40,321 bases of DNA from Stentor coeruleus (lineage: Eukaryota > Ciliophora > Heterotrichea > Heterotrichida > Stentoridae), in contig MPUH01000681.1 of assembly GCA_001970955.1 (NCBI GenBank), positions 1 to 40,321 on the forward strand, read 5' to 3'. Made by a program: the position numbers and the translations under genes. Below the pieces are notes generated by a model, which was given only the letters and a program-made list of their open reading frames with translations, did not search any database and was not told the origin of the DNA. How positions within the stretch are numbered: position 1 is the first letter of the stretch; each line of letters starts with the position of its first letter. Of this stretch, positions 1-10,500 are shown in pieces.

Positions 1-475
1 TGTGTATATAGACTTTATATGCATACATATAGAATTTATCCTGTTATTTTTATATTATTATTTTTATGTTACCAAAATATTAAACATATAAACTATAAGT
101 ATTGAAAAAAAACCTTGAAAATGTATTTACTATATTTTATATTTTATTTCTAACTATAACCTAAAATAAAAATTCTTTTTTATTAAAATTACTGTAGTAA
201 AGTTTATGATATGGAGAAAAAAATACCAATCTAATCTTAAAGGTTAATACCTAACAACTCACACAATCAAAATAAAATTTTATATTAAAATCTAAATTTA
301 CTTCATAATCTTCCTTCTTATATTACAAACTATTTTTCCTATAAAAACAAATCTTCCTACTAATACCCATCACCCAAAACCATAATTTCCATTGAAAATC
401 CCATATTCCAAAACCCCTAAAAACTTCATACCTAAACTAAATATCTAAGAAAAGTTCAAAAAATATATAATAAAA
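1..475. other. 5' flank of the gene at 476; no gene seen
   Basis: No open frame of note lies here. Bases 301-420 contain 35 C and 1 G on the plus strand, the C-rich, G-poor pattern found 5' of genes in the left part of the window. The first 300 bases are plain AT-rich sequence. Confidence 0.6.
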
Positions 476-1312
476 ATGGTCTCATTAACTTACCACGATG
501 AGCACGTAGCCTGGCAGCAAAGAGTTCAAAAAGAAATAGGCCAAGCTCACCGATTCCAAAGGTAAAACTCATACAGTTCCCAAACTGATTCCTTTAAAAA
601 AAGTGCAAGTCCTATAAAAAGACCTAACCGTTCAAGCAAAAGACACAGAGCTCATAGTACTGTATACAGCACATTACCTGCTGCAAACATTAACATGGGT
701 GCAATGAATGTCTATGCTGAAGTAAGAGGCAAGTACTCTAGAAATGCTAATAATACAATCAATAATATTGTTCAATCATCAGGAATTGTTTCTAGGCCAA
801 CAACATCAGGAAGTCTAACAAACTACAACCGTCGAGCATTTTTTAATGAAGAAACAACTAAACATGAACCAAAAGTTCAGGAAGAACCTAAAAATCAACG
901 ACCTTTAAACAATGAAAGCAAAATTGTTGTTAAAAAAAGAAGAACTCGAGAGAAAAATAATGATAGGAAAAATATTGAAGATAGATTAGTTATTGATGAT
1001 AAAAAAGATAAGGATGAAGATGAAGAAGAAGAAGGGAAGGAATATGATGAAAATGAATTGGATCAGGAAAATCTTGAAGAAGGTGAAGAGGAAGAAGGGG
1101 AATTTGATGATGAGGATAAGGGATTGGAAGAGAAAAGTCAAGAAGATGCTGATAGGAAGACTGAAGTTAGTTTTAAAACTACTAGCAGTCAGAAAAGATA
1201 TATTGAAGAACTTGAAAAATTGTTAAGGGAAGAAAGGCTTAAGAGAATTCAAGCTGAGGATAAATTGCAAAGAATCAGCACAAGTCATAGTAGAAGAAAA
1301 AATCAGTCTTAA
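476..1312 (+). CDS. Acidic, charged coiled-coil protein (unknown function), one 15-nt intron
   Basis: Exon 1 is 476-561 and exon 2 is 577-1312, giving 273 residues and a TAA stop. I chose ATG 476 because removing the 15-nt GT..AG segment at 562-576 joins its frame exactly to the long downstream frame, avoiding a frame break. The N-terminus is polar and basic with many Ser, Lys and Arg. The middle is very acidic, with long Asp/Glu runs around bases 1000-1150. The C-terminus (from about 1190) is a short amphipathic, probably coiled-coil helix beginning RYIEELEKLL. No enzymatic motif, membrane segment or signal peptide is visible. I do not recognise the family. Acidic stretches of this kind suit a binding or chromatin-associated protein, but this is only inference. 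Confidence 0.75.
562..576 (+). other. 15-nt spliceosomal intron
   Basis: The segment GTAAAACTCATACAG is exactly 15 nt, starts with GTAA and ends in CAG. Reading through it leads to early termination, while removing it splices AG|T into a Ser codon and restores one frame from ATG 476 to TAA 1312. Introns of 15 nt, some of 16, are known as a signature of heterotrich ciliates such as Stentor and Blepharisma. Confidence 0.8.
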
Positions 1313-2009
1313 ATATAGTAAAATAGTTTGATTTTTTAAAGATAGGATAAGATATTGTGTGGAGATAGTTAGAAACTTACTTTGGGATAGGTTTTGAAAA
1401 AAAAAATTATGGATTTGTGAGGAAGATATAGAAGACGATATTAGGATTTAAAAAGCTTAATGGTTATTGGAATAAGTATCTTAGAACTGTGGCAAATGTA
1501 AAATAATAATTTGATAGGAAGGCTATATAAGATAGTTGTAAAATACTAAAAATCTATAATTTGATATAAAGTTTTATATATTAAGTATAAGATATACAGC
1601 TTTTAAGAAGGGTATTTTTAAAATATTCTAATGAATGATTATGATTATACTTAAATCATTAATTATAATAAAACTATGAACTTCATAGCATGAAAATTTC
1701 AATGAATCAACTTAAACTTAATTAAATATCTTCAATTAACTTCAGAATTCCACATTCTAGACAAATCCATAAAACAAAAACAAAAAAAATTCCTATTACA
1801 AAGTAAGATTTCTTAAGATAAAAATACCATAAAGATTTTATATTCTATAGCATAAAAGCATAGATTTATCATATCTTTAATTACACTTTTTAAATCTTTA
1901 CAAGATTTTTATCATATGATAGGCTTTAAAATTAATAAAAATTACAAAATCTGAGAAAACTTTAATTAAAATTCGATTTTAAAACTTTTTGCTTACTGTT
2001 TATTATGTG
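1313..2009. other. Intergenic, between convergent genes; no gene seen
   Basis: No supported coding region. The first part (to about 1560) is G-rich on the plus strand, next to the 3' end of the plus-strand gene. The part around 1730-1830 is C-rich, next to the 3' end of the minus-strand gene at 2010. Both fit the rule of G-rich 3' flanks on the coding strand. Confidence 0.6.
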
Positions 2010-2384
2010 TTAATAAATTTTTTCCGAATTCGAGCCTTGAATTTTTTTCAATTTATATTTAAGAGATAGTTTTTTCATCGAAGCTTCAGCTAACTTGCAT
2101 CTTTGAGGAAGGGGTTCTAGGATTAATGTAGCTTTCCTTTTCTCATTCATAGACATGAAGTCAGAAAAATTAGGGTCACTTTTTCTGAACTTCATTGGCG
2201 TAATATCTATATCTTCAAGCCAAGGCGGTTTCAATTCGTTTTTTATTAGTTTAGCAATAGGCATTCTTCGCACTATAAAATCTTTTTTACAAGACATAAT
2301 ATTTTTTTTGGAATTGCCTCTTGTCATTCTGAATTTATACCCCTTAGGGAAAAAATTTAAAACAGAAGTATCTTTTTTGATCAT
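2010..2384 (-). CDS. Small basic protein of the PPW family
   Basis: 124 residues, Lys-rich and basic, with a TAA stop and no signal peptide or membrane segment. PPW is at residues 53-55, followed by seven residues, Pro63, ten residues, then Ser74-Asp75-Phe76. The same spacing occurs in the genes at 3844-4215 and 6012-6365. The segment after the motif (SDFMSMNEKRK) matches SDLMSYNMKRS of the 6012 gene closely, so these two are the nearest relatives. The N-terminus (residues 1-50) is variable and basic. I know no described family with this motif, and the function is unknown. Small basic proteins with a conserved aromatic anchor can be structural, for example microtubule- or cortex-associated, but nothing here shows it. 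Confidence 0.7.
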   Translation of the reverse strand: MIKKDTSVLNFFPKGYKFRMTRGNSKKNIMSCKKDFIVRRMPIAKLIKNELKPPWLEDIDITPMKFRKSDPNFSDFMSMNEKRKATLILEPLPQRCKLAEASMKKLSLKYKLKKIQGSNSEKIY

Positions 2385-3400
2385 TTATAAATGGTAATAA
2401 AAAATCATTATTCTTTAGAGAGTATATTGTAAATATCATAAATGTTTTTCCTGTTAGTTATTTTGGATAAAAAAGTCTAATTTTGTGTAGTTTTTTCAAT
2501 TTTTTATAGTAGTTTTTATGATAAGTAGGCTTTTATCGTAAAAATTTAACTAGAAATCTATATGGAATAATTATGAAATAAAGGTTGATTTTATATTTAG
2601 AATATACTAAAAGCTCATGATTCATTCTAAGAATTTATGTTGTAATTTATAGCAAAAAAAGTTGGAATTTTTTAAGTTTTTATTAAAAGGTTATATAATT
2701 TTGCAAATCAAGTTAGGTTTTTATACATGTAATTCAAAAAGGAATATGTGTGCTTAATTGTAATAACCTTCTTATTACTTTATTTAAGTTCATAGGTCAA
2801 ATGCTAATGATAAAACCTTTTGTTTATAGAAAAATAAACACAAAATATAACTGTTTTATTTCAGACATATTTGTTAATTGTATAACTTTAGTATTCAAAT
2901 TAACATATATTGAATAATAAATCCATTTGGCTAGAACCAGTTTAATATCTACAATCATTTCAGATTTATAAACATAATAGATTTTATATTTATAGAGAAA
3001 AAAAATCATTATTTGAAATCTTTTCCAGTTATCATTTTCTTTTTCTAGTATCTTAAGTAATATTTTTACTTATACTTAATATATCATAGATTTTACAATA
3101 ATTATTTATATTCCAATGCAAAATAAAATATAAGAAGATTGTTTTATAGTGAAGAATTATTGTTATGGCCTAATTATAGAAAAAATATACTTGAATATCT
3201 AATTATTTTAAAGATTTTTTTCTATAGATATGGAAAAATGAGTTCAAAAGATAATATCTCTTAACGCTGGCATATTTTTTCATAATATTCAACTCAACCT
3301 TAGTATTCATATTTTTCTTTTTTATAAATGGTGTGTTGAGTCTAAGTCTTAATAATTTTCTTAGGAATATGATTTTAGTATTCAAGATATAAATGTCTTA
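2385..3400. other. AT-rich intergenic; nothing convincing
   Basis: Short open frames on both strands here are rich in Ile, Tyr, Phe and Lys as expected from random AT-rich sequence, and show no motif or homology. The frame used by the weak gene at 3401 is open from 3365, but no ATG or 15/16-nt intron was found to give it a start. Confidence 0.5.
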
Positions 3401-3661
3401 TTGGCAAAATATCGAGTTTTCACATCTATATTTTATCTTCTATCATCTGATTATCAAATAGGAGGAGTTTTAAATAGTCAAATTGATGAATTTATGTTTG
3501 CCAAAAGAAAATATAATAAAAGCAGAATTTTTCCAGGAAAAAGTTGGATTTTTGATGGAGTGATTAGAGATGAATATTTTATAGAAACTTTTATGAAAAG
3601 ATCAAGTTTAAAAACAAAACGAATATTAAAATCAATTCATGTTGGAAATGTAGTAACTTAG
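3401..3661 (+). CDS. Possible small basic protein or gene fragment, start unresolved
   Basis: The frame is open from 3365 to a TAG at 3659 and gives at least 86 residues from a TTG at 3401. There is no in-frame ATG near the 5' end: the nearest ATG (3393) is in another frame, and I could not place a 15- or 16-nt intron to connect one. The C-terminal part, with GKSWIFDGVIRDEYF followed by a Lys/Arg-rich tail, vaguely recalls the PPW family but lacks the Pro-Pro and the spacing. Its length, position among PPW genes and basic tail favour a real or recently lost gene, but it may be chance. Confidence 0.3.
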   Translation: MAKYRVFTSIFYLLSSDYQIGGVLNSQIDEFMFAKRKYNKSRIFPGKSWIFDGVIRDEYFIETFMKRSSLKTKRILKSIHVGNVVT

Positions 3662-3843
3662 CTAGTATTAATAACTATAATACAAGATTTTTATATAATT
3701 ATTCAAAAAAAAGAAACTTTATCTGTGTATTTTAGTGTTTCTAGTAGCATCCATAATTTTTTTATAAGCTATCATATTTCTTTAAAGGCTTATCCTAATA
3801 TAACCCATAACCATTTATTATTCTAAACCAAAATTTCAATAGC

Positions 3844-4215
3844 TTAAACATCTAAATAATTACTTTGGTATTTATAAAATATTTTTGGCTTTAAGTAGCT
3901 TTTATTAACCCCTAAAACCTTACGTGTTGCTTTTTTTTTACTAATAGACGGAAGGTATTCGCATTTTACTTTATTATCAGCATAATCTTGAAAGTTTACT
4001 GTAGACGAAATCAGCTTATAAGGATTACCTTGCAAAATATGCATCCAAGGAGGTGTGATTGGGCTTTTATCACTTTTAATATAAGATTCATTGAAACTAA
4101 AGTTTTCTCTTCTAATAATCGCAGATTTTCCTGAACGCAGTTTGCGCTTTCCAAAATTCCCAAATACAAAATCATCAGGAATCCACTGAATAGTTTTATT
4201 AGTTTTAGTTGCCAT
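3844..4215 (-). CDS. Small basic protein of the PPW family
   Basis: 123 residues with a TAA stop, strongly basic. PPW lies at residues 55-57, then seven residues, Pro65, ten residues, and Gln76-Asp77-Tyr78, so the motif spacing is the same as in the neighbours at 2010 and 6012. The region after the motif is Lys-rich and ends in aromatic residues. The N-terminal half holds a basic FGKRKLRSGK segment. Outside the motif there is little identity to the other members, so the family would be held by a short linear motif rather than by an obvious fold. No signal peptide, membrane segment or catalytic motif. Function unknown. Confidence 0.7.
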   Translation of the reverse strand: MATKTNKTIQWIPDDFVFGNFGKRKLRSGKSAIIRRENFSFNESYIKSDKSPITPPWMHILQGNPYKLISSTVNFQDYADNKVKCEYLPSISKKKATRKVLGVNKSYLKPKIFYKYQSNYLDV

Positions 4216-6011
4216 TATTTTTTATAATAGTGTCTATGATTATTTAAACCACTTTATATTAATTGATAGATAAATACAGTTTCAAAATTTAGATTAGGAT
4301 AATTAGATAAAATTTATATAAAAAATGTTAGAAATTATGTCCTCAGTGCTATGGAGAGAATATCGATTATAAAATATTTTTTCCCATTGCCAAGATGGTG
4401 TTTGTATGACAAGTAATTTGAGTTTGTTAGGATTTTTTATGGATATTTGATTGAGAAATACTTGAGATAGATTAGAGGATAAGGTTAGGATTTTTTTTTT
4501 GGGCAGAAAAAGTTTGGAAGATAGTTTTGGAAGGTTTATGTAATAAGAAGATAGTTTAAGTAGGATGATATAGCTTTGAGTTCGGACATGTGATTTTTTA
4601 GCATTATAGATAGAATGCTAAATATAAATTTTGATAATGTGATAAAGGAAGTGGAATTATGATATTCGGCAAATTTTTGCTGATTTTTTTTATATCCCAT
4701 TGAAACTGATGTATCAATTGACTTAGTTTAATTATTGAAGTAAAATAGACTTATTTGGTAAGAGAGGATATAATAGAGAATCGATATTGAAGGTTTTGTA
4801 TAGAGTATTTAGAAGAAATCCTATAGAATATTTTATGGAAAATATATAAAATAGGGATCAGGGCTATTCAATTAGTTTCTGTGATAAAGATATTAAGAAT
4901 TTTAGTTAGGTTTAAGAGAAGAATATGTAAAAAAATCTAACTTAAAAACAATAGAAGCTTATCGCTTGGAAAAAATTATAGTAAAAGTTTATTATAAAAT
5001 AGGAAGATCTTTTGCAAGATATTTTCTTTTTATAAAAATCGCAATTTCATAAAAGGTTTTAAAATAGAATCGTAATTCTTTAAGAGTTTTTGTATTATAA
5101 GTGCTAAAAATTTGATGAGATTAAAATATGTGAAATAGGGTTTTGGTATAAGGACTTATATTATGGCTAAATGATTCTAGATTTTTTAAAGTTTTTCTTC
5201 ACATGTTCTTGTAGGCTATTATAAAATTCAACAATATTCTTAATGATAAATACTATAATAAAATTATATAACATATGGAAATATATTGATAGGATATCAT
5301 AAATAGTTGAAAGAATATAAAATATTGTATTATGTATATTAGAGAAAATGTAATAAAATTTGTTCTAAATCCCACTTTTGTGTGTGTTTGTATTGCATAT
5401 AAAAATATTTACTTACATATTTAAGCTTAATAGAATTTAAAAAAATAGCACCTAAAACTAATTTTTTATGATGAGTTAGCCAGAATCCTATATTGTTTAC
5501 TTTTCATCTACTTGTAAAAATCTTTTAAAAACCTGAACCTTCTATAAATTACATAAAACCTAAGCTTCAATGCTATCAATTGCAATATTACATTATCTTA
5601 AACATTAAAATGTATTCAAAAAGTTATTTTATCAAATCTAATCTTAATAATTTACTACTACTTATGTTTATTTTATATAATCTAAAACAAACATAAAAAT
5701 ACCAAAAACCTTTAATCCTCAAATATAAACTCCTGTAATTTTTATATACTTTATAGAAATTGTTTTTTAAAATGAAATTATAAATTATATTCCGGCTAGA
5801 TTATTAATCAGATGCAATTATAAGCATAAATTTATTATTTATATTTACTATAACCTCCACCAAAAATCTTCAATAATTATTTCAACCATAAACTTACAAA
5901 AATTCAAAATTTTGATTTTTTGTTCTAATACAATTTATAATAATTTTAGAAATAAGGTTACATTTTTTAGTCATTATTTTTTTGCCTTTAAGGTCTAGAC
6001 TTTAAATATAA
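4216..6011. other. Divergent intergenic region with a strand-composition switch
   Basis: No gene is supported in these 1.8 kb between divergent genes. Near the minus-strand gene, bases 4441-4560 have 33 G and 2 C on the plus strand. From about 5440 to 6000, near the plus-strand gene at 6012, the plus strand is C-rich and G-poor. Each side is therefore C-rich on the coding strand of the gene it precedes. Promoter elements could not be identified. Confidence 0.6.
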
Positions 6012-6365
6012 ATGCTGAATAAAACGACTCAAATACACTTACCTTCTATAAAGCCTATAAAAAACAGCCAAAAAAACTACAGAAAAATAGAGGAATTGAA
6101 AAAGGGTTTAATAATCGTAACCGAACCAAAATCAAAGATTGTTAAGATTGATCTTCAACCTCCTTGGACGCAATATCATCAGCTTAAACCCTTAGGTTGC
6201 AAAAGTCATGGAGTCAGCGTGTCGGATTTGATGTCTTACAATATGAAAAGAAGTGTTGAAAATTATGTTAAAAAAAGTAAAATCAAGTCAAAACTTTCCC
6301 TTATTTTCCATGAATGCGAATATAAAGAAAAGTTTATTGAATGCATGGAAAAATTTTTAAGCTAA
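6012..6365 (+). CDS. Small basic protein of the PPW family
   Basis: 117 residues from ATG 6012 to TAA. PPW is at residues 50-52, followed by seven residues, Pro60, ten residues, then Ser71-Asp72-Leu73. After the motif comes SDLMSYNMKRS, very like SDFMSMNEKRK in the gene at 2010-2384 on the other strand. The protein is Lys-rich, has one acidic patch near the C-terminus, and no signal peptide or membrane segment. The three copies lie within 4.4 kb on alternating strands, which suggests local duplication with inversion, followed by strong divergence outside the motif. Function unknown. Confidence 0.72.
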   Translation: MLNKTTQIHLPSIKPIKNSQKNYRKIEELKKGLIIVTEPKSKIVKIDLQPPWTQYHQLKPLGCKSHGVSVSDLMSYNMKRSVENYVKKSKIKSKLSLIFHECEYKEKFIECMEKFLS

Positions 6366-7523
6366 AATCATATAGTAATCAATAACTAAAGTATTTAAAG
6401 CTTAAGGCATAAAGTATATTATTTGGAAAAAATTATCAATAGAAAATTCTAATTTTATCTTAAAAACTGTAAAAAATACAGTGTAGTAGGCTGAAAAAAA
6501 AAACTGGTATTATATATTACAAAGCCTAATCAAAGTAATAATTTAAAAAAAAAACCTTAAATAATGCTTTAAAAATTATACCTTAAAATAGTATAGGAAT
6601 AGCTGATTTTTATAAACTTTATATTAGAAATTTTATTTAAATGGAACTATTATAGTTCAATATAGATATACACATTTTAAAGTATGATCTTTAGTATGAA
6701 ACATCTTAAAGACTTTTTTATAAGAATTTAATAATACACTGACAAATTATTTGTAATAATGCCATTATATGTTATACTTAAAATAATATAGGAAAAACAC
6801 TTAAATCATGAAATTGTAAAAACTGATTTAGGAGTTTTTGATTGATAAAAGAACTAAAGGATCATACAAGCGAAAGTTATAGAAAGTAAATAATAATTTT
6901 TTATAAAATTGGATAAAAATAATACTTTTTATGTTATTTAAAAGGAAATACTTCTAGAATCTAATTTTTTTTATGTTATTCAAGTTCATAGGGAATCACA
7001 GTTTTTGTATATTAGAGTATAAAGTGAAGATTATAAAGATATTTTTAGTCTTTATTATCCTTTTAAAGTGTCTCCCCAACTCAAAGGAAAATTTTTAAGT
7101 ATATCTTTGGTAAAGGATTTTATAATAAGATTAAAAAGTTGATGTAAATTATTTAAAGAAAACTATATTAGATGCTCAGGATTACCAAAAAGATATAAAA
7201 ACAAAAATATATTTTTATATAACAAACTTGACATATATAAATTTTACATTTTTTAGAAAATTTAACTATGGCAATTGAAGAAAATAGTAATTGGCATAAA
7301 CATGATGATTAAATGATTGAGATAGTTTATTTAATATGTATTCCTTGAGTTTTTCTTAATATTTCAATTTTTATCCTAAGATAAGATTCTTTTAATATAT
7401 ACAAAAGGATGTAAAAAAATAAAAAGTTTTATTATAAGCATTTATGAGTTATTTAATACTTATAGTTTTATATATCATTAGCGATATATAGTAAAGATCT
7501 TATAAATATTCAATTTATTATGT
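6366..7523. other. Convergent intergenic region; no gene seen
   Basis: AT-rich sequence between the 3' ends of the PPW gene and the giant minus-strand gene. Only very short open frames exist, for example a 14-codon one near 7269. No RNA gene, repeat or recognisable element was found. Confidence 0.55.
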
Positions 7524-10500
7524 TTATACCTTACAATAAGCTGCAATAACAGGGAATCTCATTGAAAGTTCTGGGTTTTTAGCCAAGACTTCACTAAAAA
7601 CGTATTTCCCATTAGCTTGCATAAGAAGGTATTCTAAATGTGAATCATTGCTAGAAATAAAAGCTTGAAGTAGTTCTAAAGATGTAGCTTGAACAACAGG
7701 GTTTATGCTTTGTGCATTCAAAATTTCATACTCTATAGTTTTATACCTTTGCAAATGCTGAAGTACATCATCATAAACAAGTTTACATTTAATTTTTTCT
7801 TTAAGCACAGTCATTATAATATTAATAGCTTCACTTCGTATCGGTGGTGTTTCACGAAATGGTAAAAATTCAATACTCAGTTTATTAAACCTAGCACTTA
7901 AAACCTTATAATCATTTAAGTAATCTTTTATAAGGACTTCAATGAATTCTGTGTCTAAAAACTGTTTCTGCAAACTTGGGAACTCAAGTAAATTCACAAA
8001 AGTAGCCAAACGGATTTGACTTTGTCCTGAATAAAAATGTAAAATATGTAAAGGCTCAGTATGTTTTGTTATAATTCTTCCAAGTCGATCATATTGTAGT
8101 ATTAACTGATAAGCAAAAGCTTGTCCATAAGAAATTCTAGTTAAAAGTTCATCGATTTTATTTTTACCAACAAGTCTACATAGTATTCTTTGTATTATCA
8201 TTAGCTCTTCTTCTAAATTAAACATTTCATATTCACTTCCTGCTTTTTTCAAACTAAAAATAGTTATGTTTACAAGCCAAGTCACGTTATCTTCAGATTT
8301 AAACCAGCCACAGTCCAGATCAGAAAACAACGCCCATTCAAAAAACAATAAAATTAGCTTGATTTTTTCCTTAGCATTTCTAAACTGTTTCTGACTTTTT
8401 TCTATATAATTCTCATCATTATGGATAACATCAGCGAATTCCCAATAGTGATCCAAACAATTTCTCAGATGTTTCATACAATTGTCAACCACAGTTTTTT
8501 CCTGAACCCCAAAAGTTTCATTTACCTTCTCATGAAGAAGCCAGTTTTTCAACCCTTGGACTATTCCTTGTATATTATGTTTTAAATTCACTACTTCTCC
8601 AATTAACTTTTCTAAATCCTGTAATGTAACTTTATCTGGTATCATCAACCCTTGTTCTTTTAATAAAGCTTCAGCACCAGGGGTGTTTTTAAAATTTGCT
8701 AATATAAACCCCCTTGCTTCAGCTAAAAGTTTACCAATCATCTCTTTTATAATCCCTTGTAAATTTTTTACTGTTTTTCTATCTGTATTTTTCTCAACAT
8801 TTTTTTCAGTATTTTTCTTAGATACAACAATACATTTACATAAAGTTGATATAGTATCAGTAATTGGTGATAAACATGCAAGTTGACATTTTTCACTTCC
8901 CCCAAGAATATTTACAAGTATTTTCGCCGCTACTTCTTTTGTATCATTAGGTTCGGATTTTAGTTTTAACAAACGTACAATAGGGAAAACAAACATAGGG
9001 TTTTCAAAACATATGGCCATTTCTCTAAGTGCAGCAGGGACGGTGTCGTTGATTTTTGAGAATTTTTCAAAATTCTTCGTGGTTTCATGGGTTTCTTTTT
9101 TAGCTGTTGAGAAAAAGTTGATAATCCCAAGAGCTCGATAGTTTTTTGTAGCCCCAGGAAGTTTTGGTAGTAAAGGTTGAACACATCCTTCAGTGATAAG
9201 GGCGAATATTTCTATAGCTTCAGCACGGACTTTATAATCTTTATCTTGTAAGCAATGAATAGCGACTTGAGGAATTTTAAAGTCTAATGATGCTAGGGTT
9301 TTATAATGATTTCTAGTTTGTAGCATAGATTTTATATGTCTTAAAGCATTTCTTCTAGCAACAGTTGTACTACCTTCTTTTTGTATAAGATTGAAATTCT
9401 CAGCTATCATCATAAGTTCAGAAAAATAATCGCAGTGTCTTGTTTTACTTAAATATTCTTTGATTATAGGACATGAATTATGCCCATGACCACTTTCTGA
9501 TATATTTTGTCGATATACTGGGCCCATTATATCATAAAGTTCAGGTGTCCAAAAGCTTTCTTTAAGTACATAATTTGAAGTGAAATCTTTACTTGCTAAA
9601 CATGTATCTTCACCTATGAACATTTTGAGTAAAACTTCGATAAGCACTGAAACTAAAGATGTAAGTCCTGATTCTTCACTGTTTAAATGGAAAAGAAGGT
9701 ATTTTAAAAGGTTAGAATAAGCGAGTAGGACACTTGAGTCTTTTTGATGGAAAAAATTTAGAGATAAAAAACATAAAGTGTTGAAAAGATCATCTTTCAT
9801 ACATTGGTTAGCTAATTCTGTTATTGGTGAACTAAGATTTTTTTTTAATAAAGATTCTTTTTCTTTAGTTGTTAGATTAGATGAAGATATTGCTTGAGTT
9901 GTATTTTGCCCTATAGAATCTTCAAAGCTTAAGAGGGCTGTGCCAAGTTTTTCAATGAGGTTTAAGGTTTCTTCAGAATGGTCGGGGTTAAAAGTGGATT
10001 TTATGAGGTTTAAAGGTTTAGTTATATGCTGGGTGATGATAATTTCAGGGTTTTTGTGACTGAAGATTAGAGAGGCGAAGCTTATGGCTTGTTTTTCTTC
10101 GTATTTGGTTAAAGAAAATACTGGGGAATTGAGAAGAGCTTTGATTGTAGGACGCTTTTTATAGTCCATTTGCAGACAGAGAAAAATTAGGTCTAAGACT
10201 TTGCCTGTATCATTTGTGGCAGGTNCTTTTCTTCGTATTTGGTTAAAGAAAATACTGGGGAGTTGAGAAGAGCTTTGATTGTAGGACGCTTTTTGTAGTC
10301 CATTTGCAGACAGAGAAAAATTAGGTCTAAGACTTTGCCTGTATCATTTGTGGCAGGTGGTTTTGTATTTTTAAGGTCTTTAAGTGTTTTATACATATCT
10401 TCTATTTCATCTATTTCCGACTTAGATGAAGTTTCTTTAACAATACCCCCAAAACTCCCAATCCTTAAACTTTTTCCCAGCCCAATCCCATTTGACTCCA

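Noticed and set aside
993..1226. Plus-strand open frame rich in Met, Lys and Ile
   Set aside because: It is a frame-shifted reading of the Asp/Glu-rich region of the gene at 476-1312; the composition follows from that repeat-like codon run.
2155..2397. 80-codon plus-strand frame, hydrophobic
   Set aside because: It is the antisense of the PPW gene at 2010-2384, whose motif is shared with two other genes.
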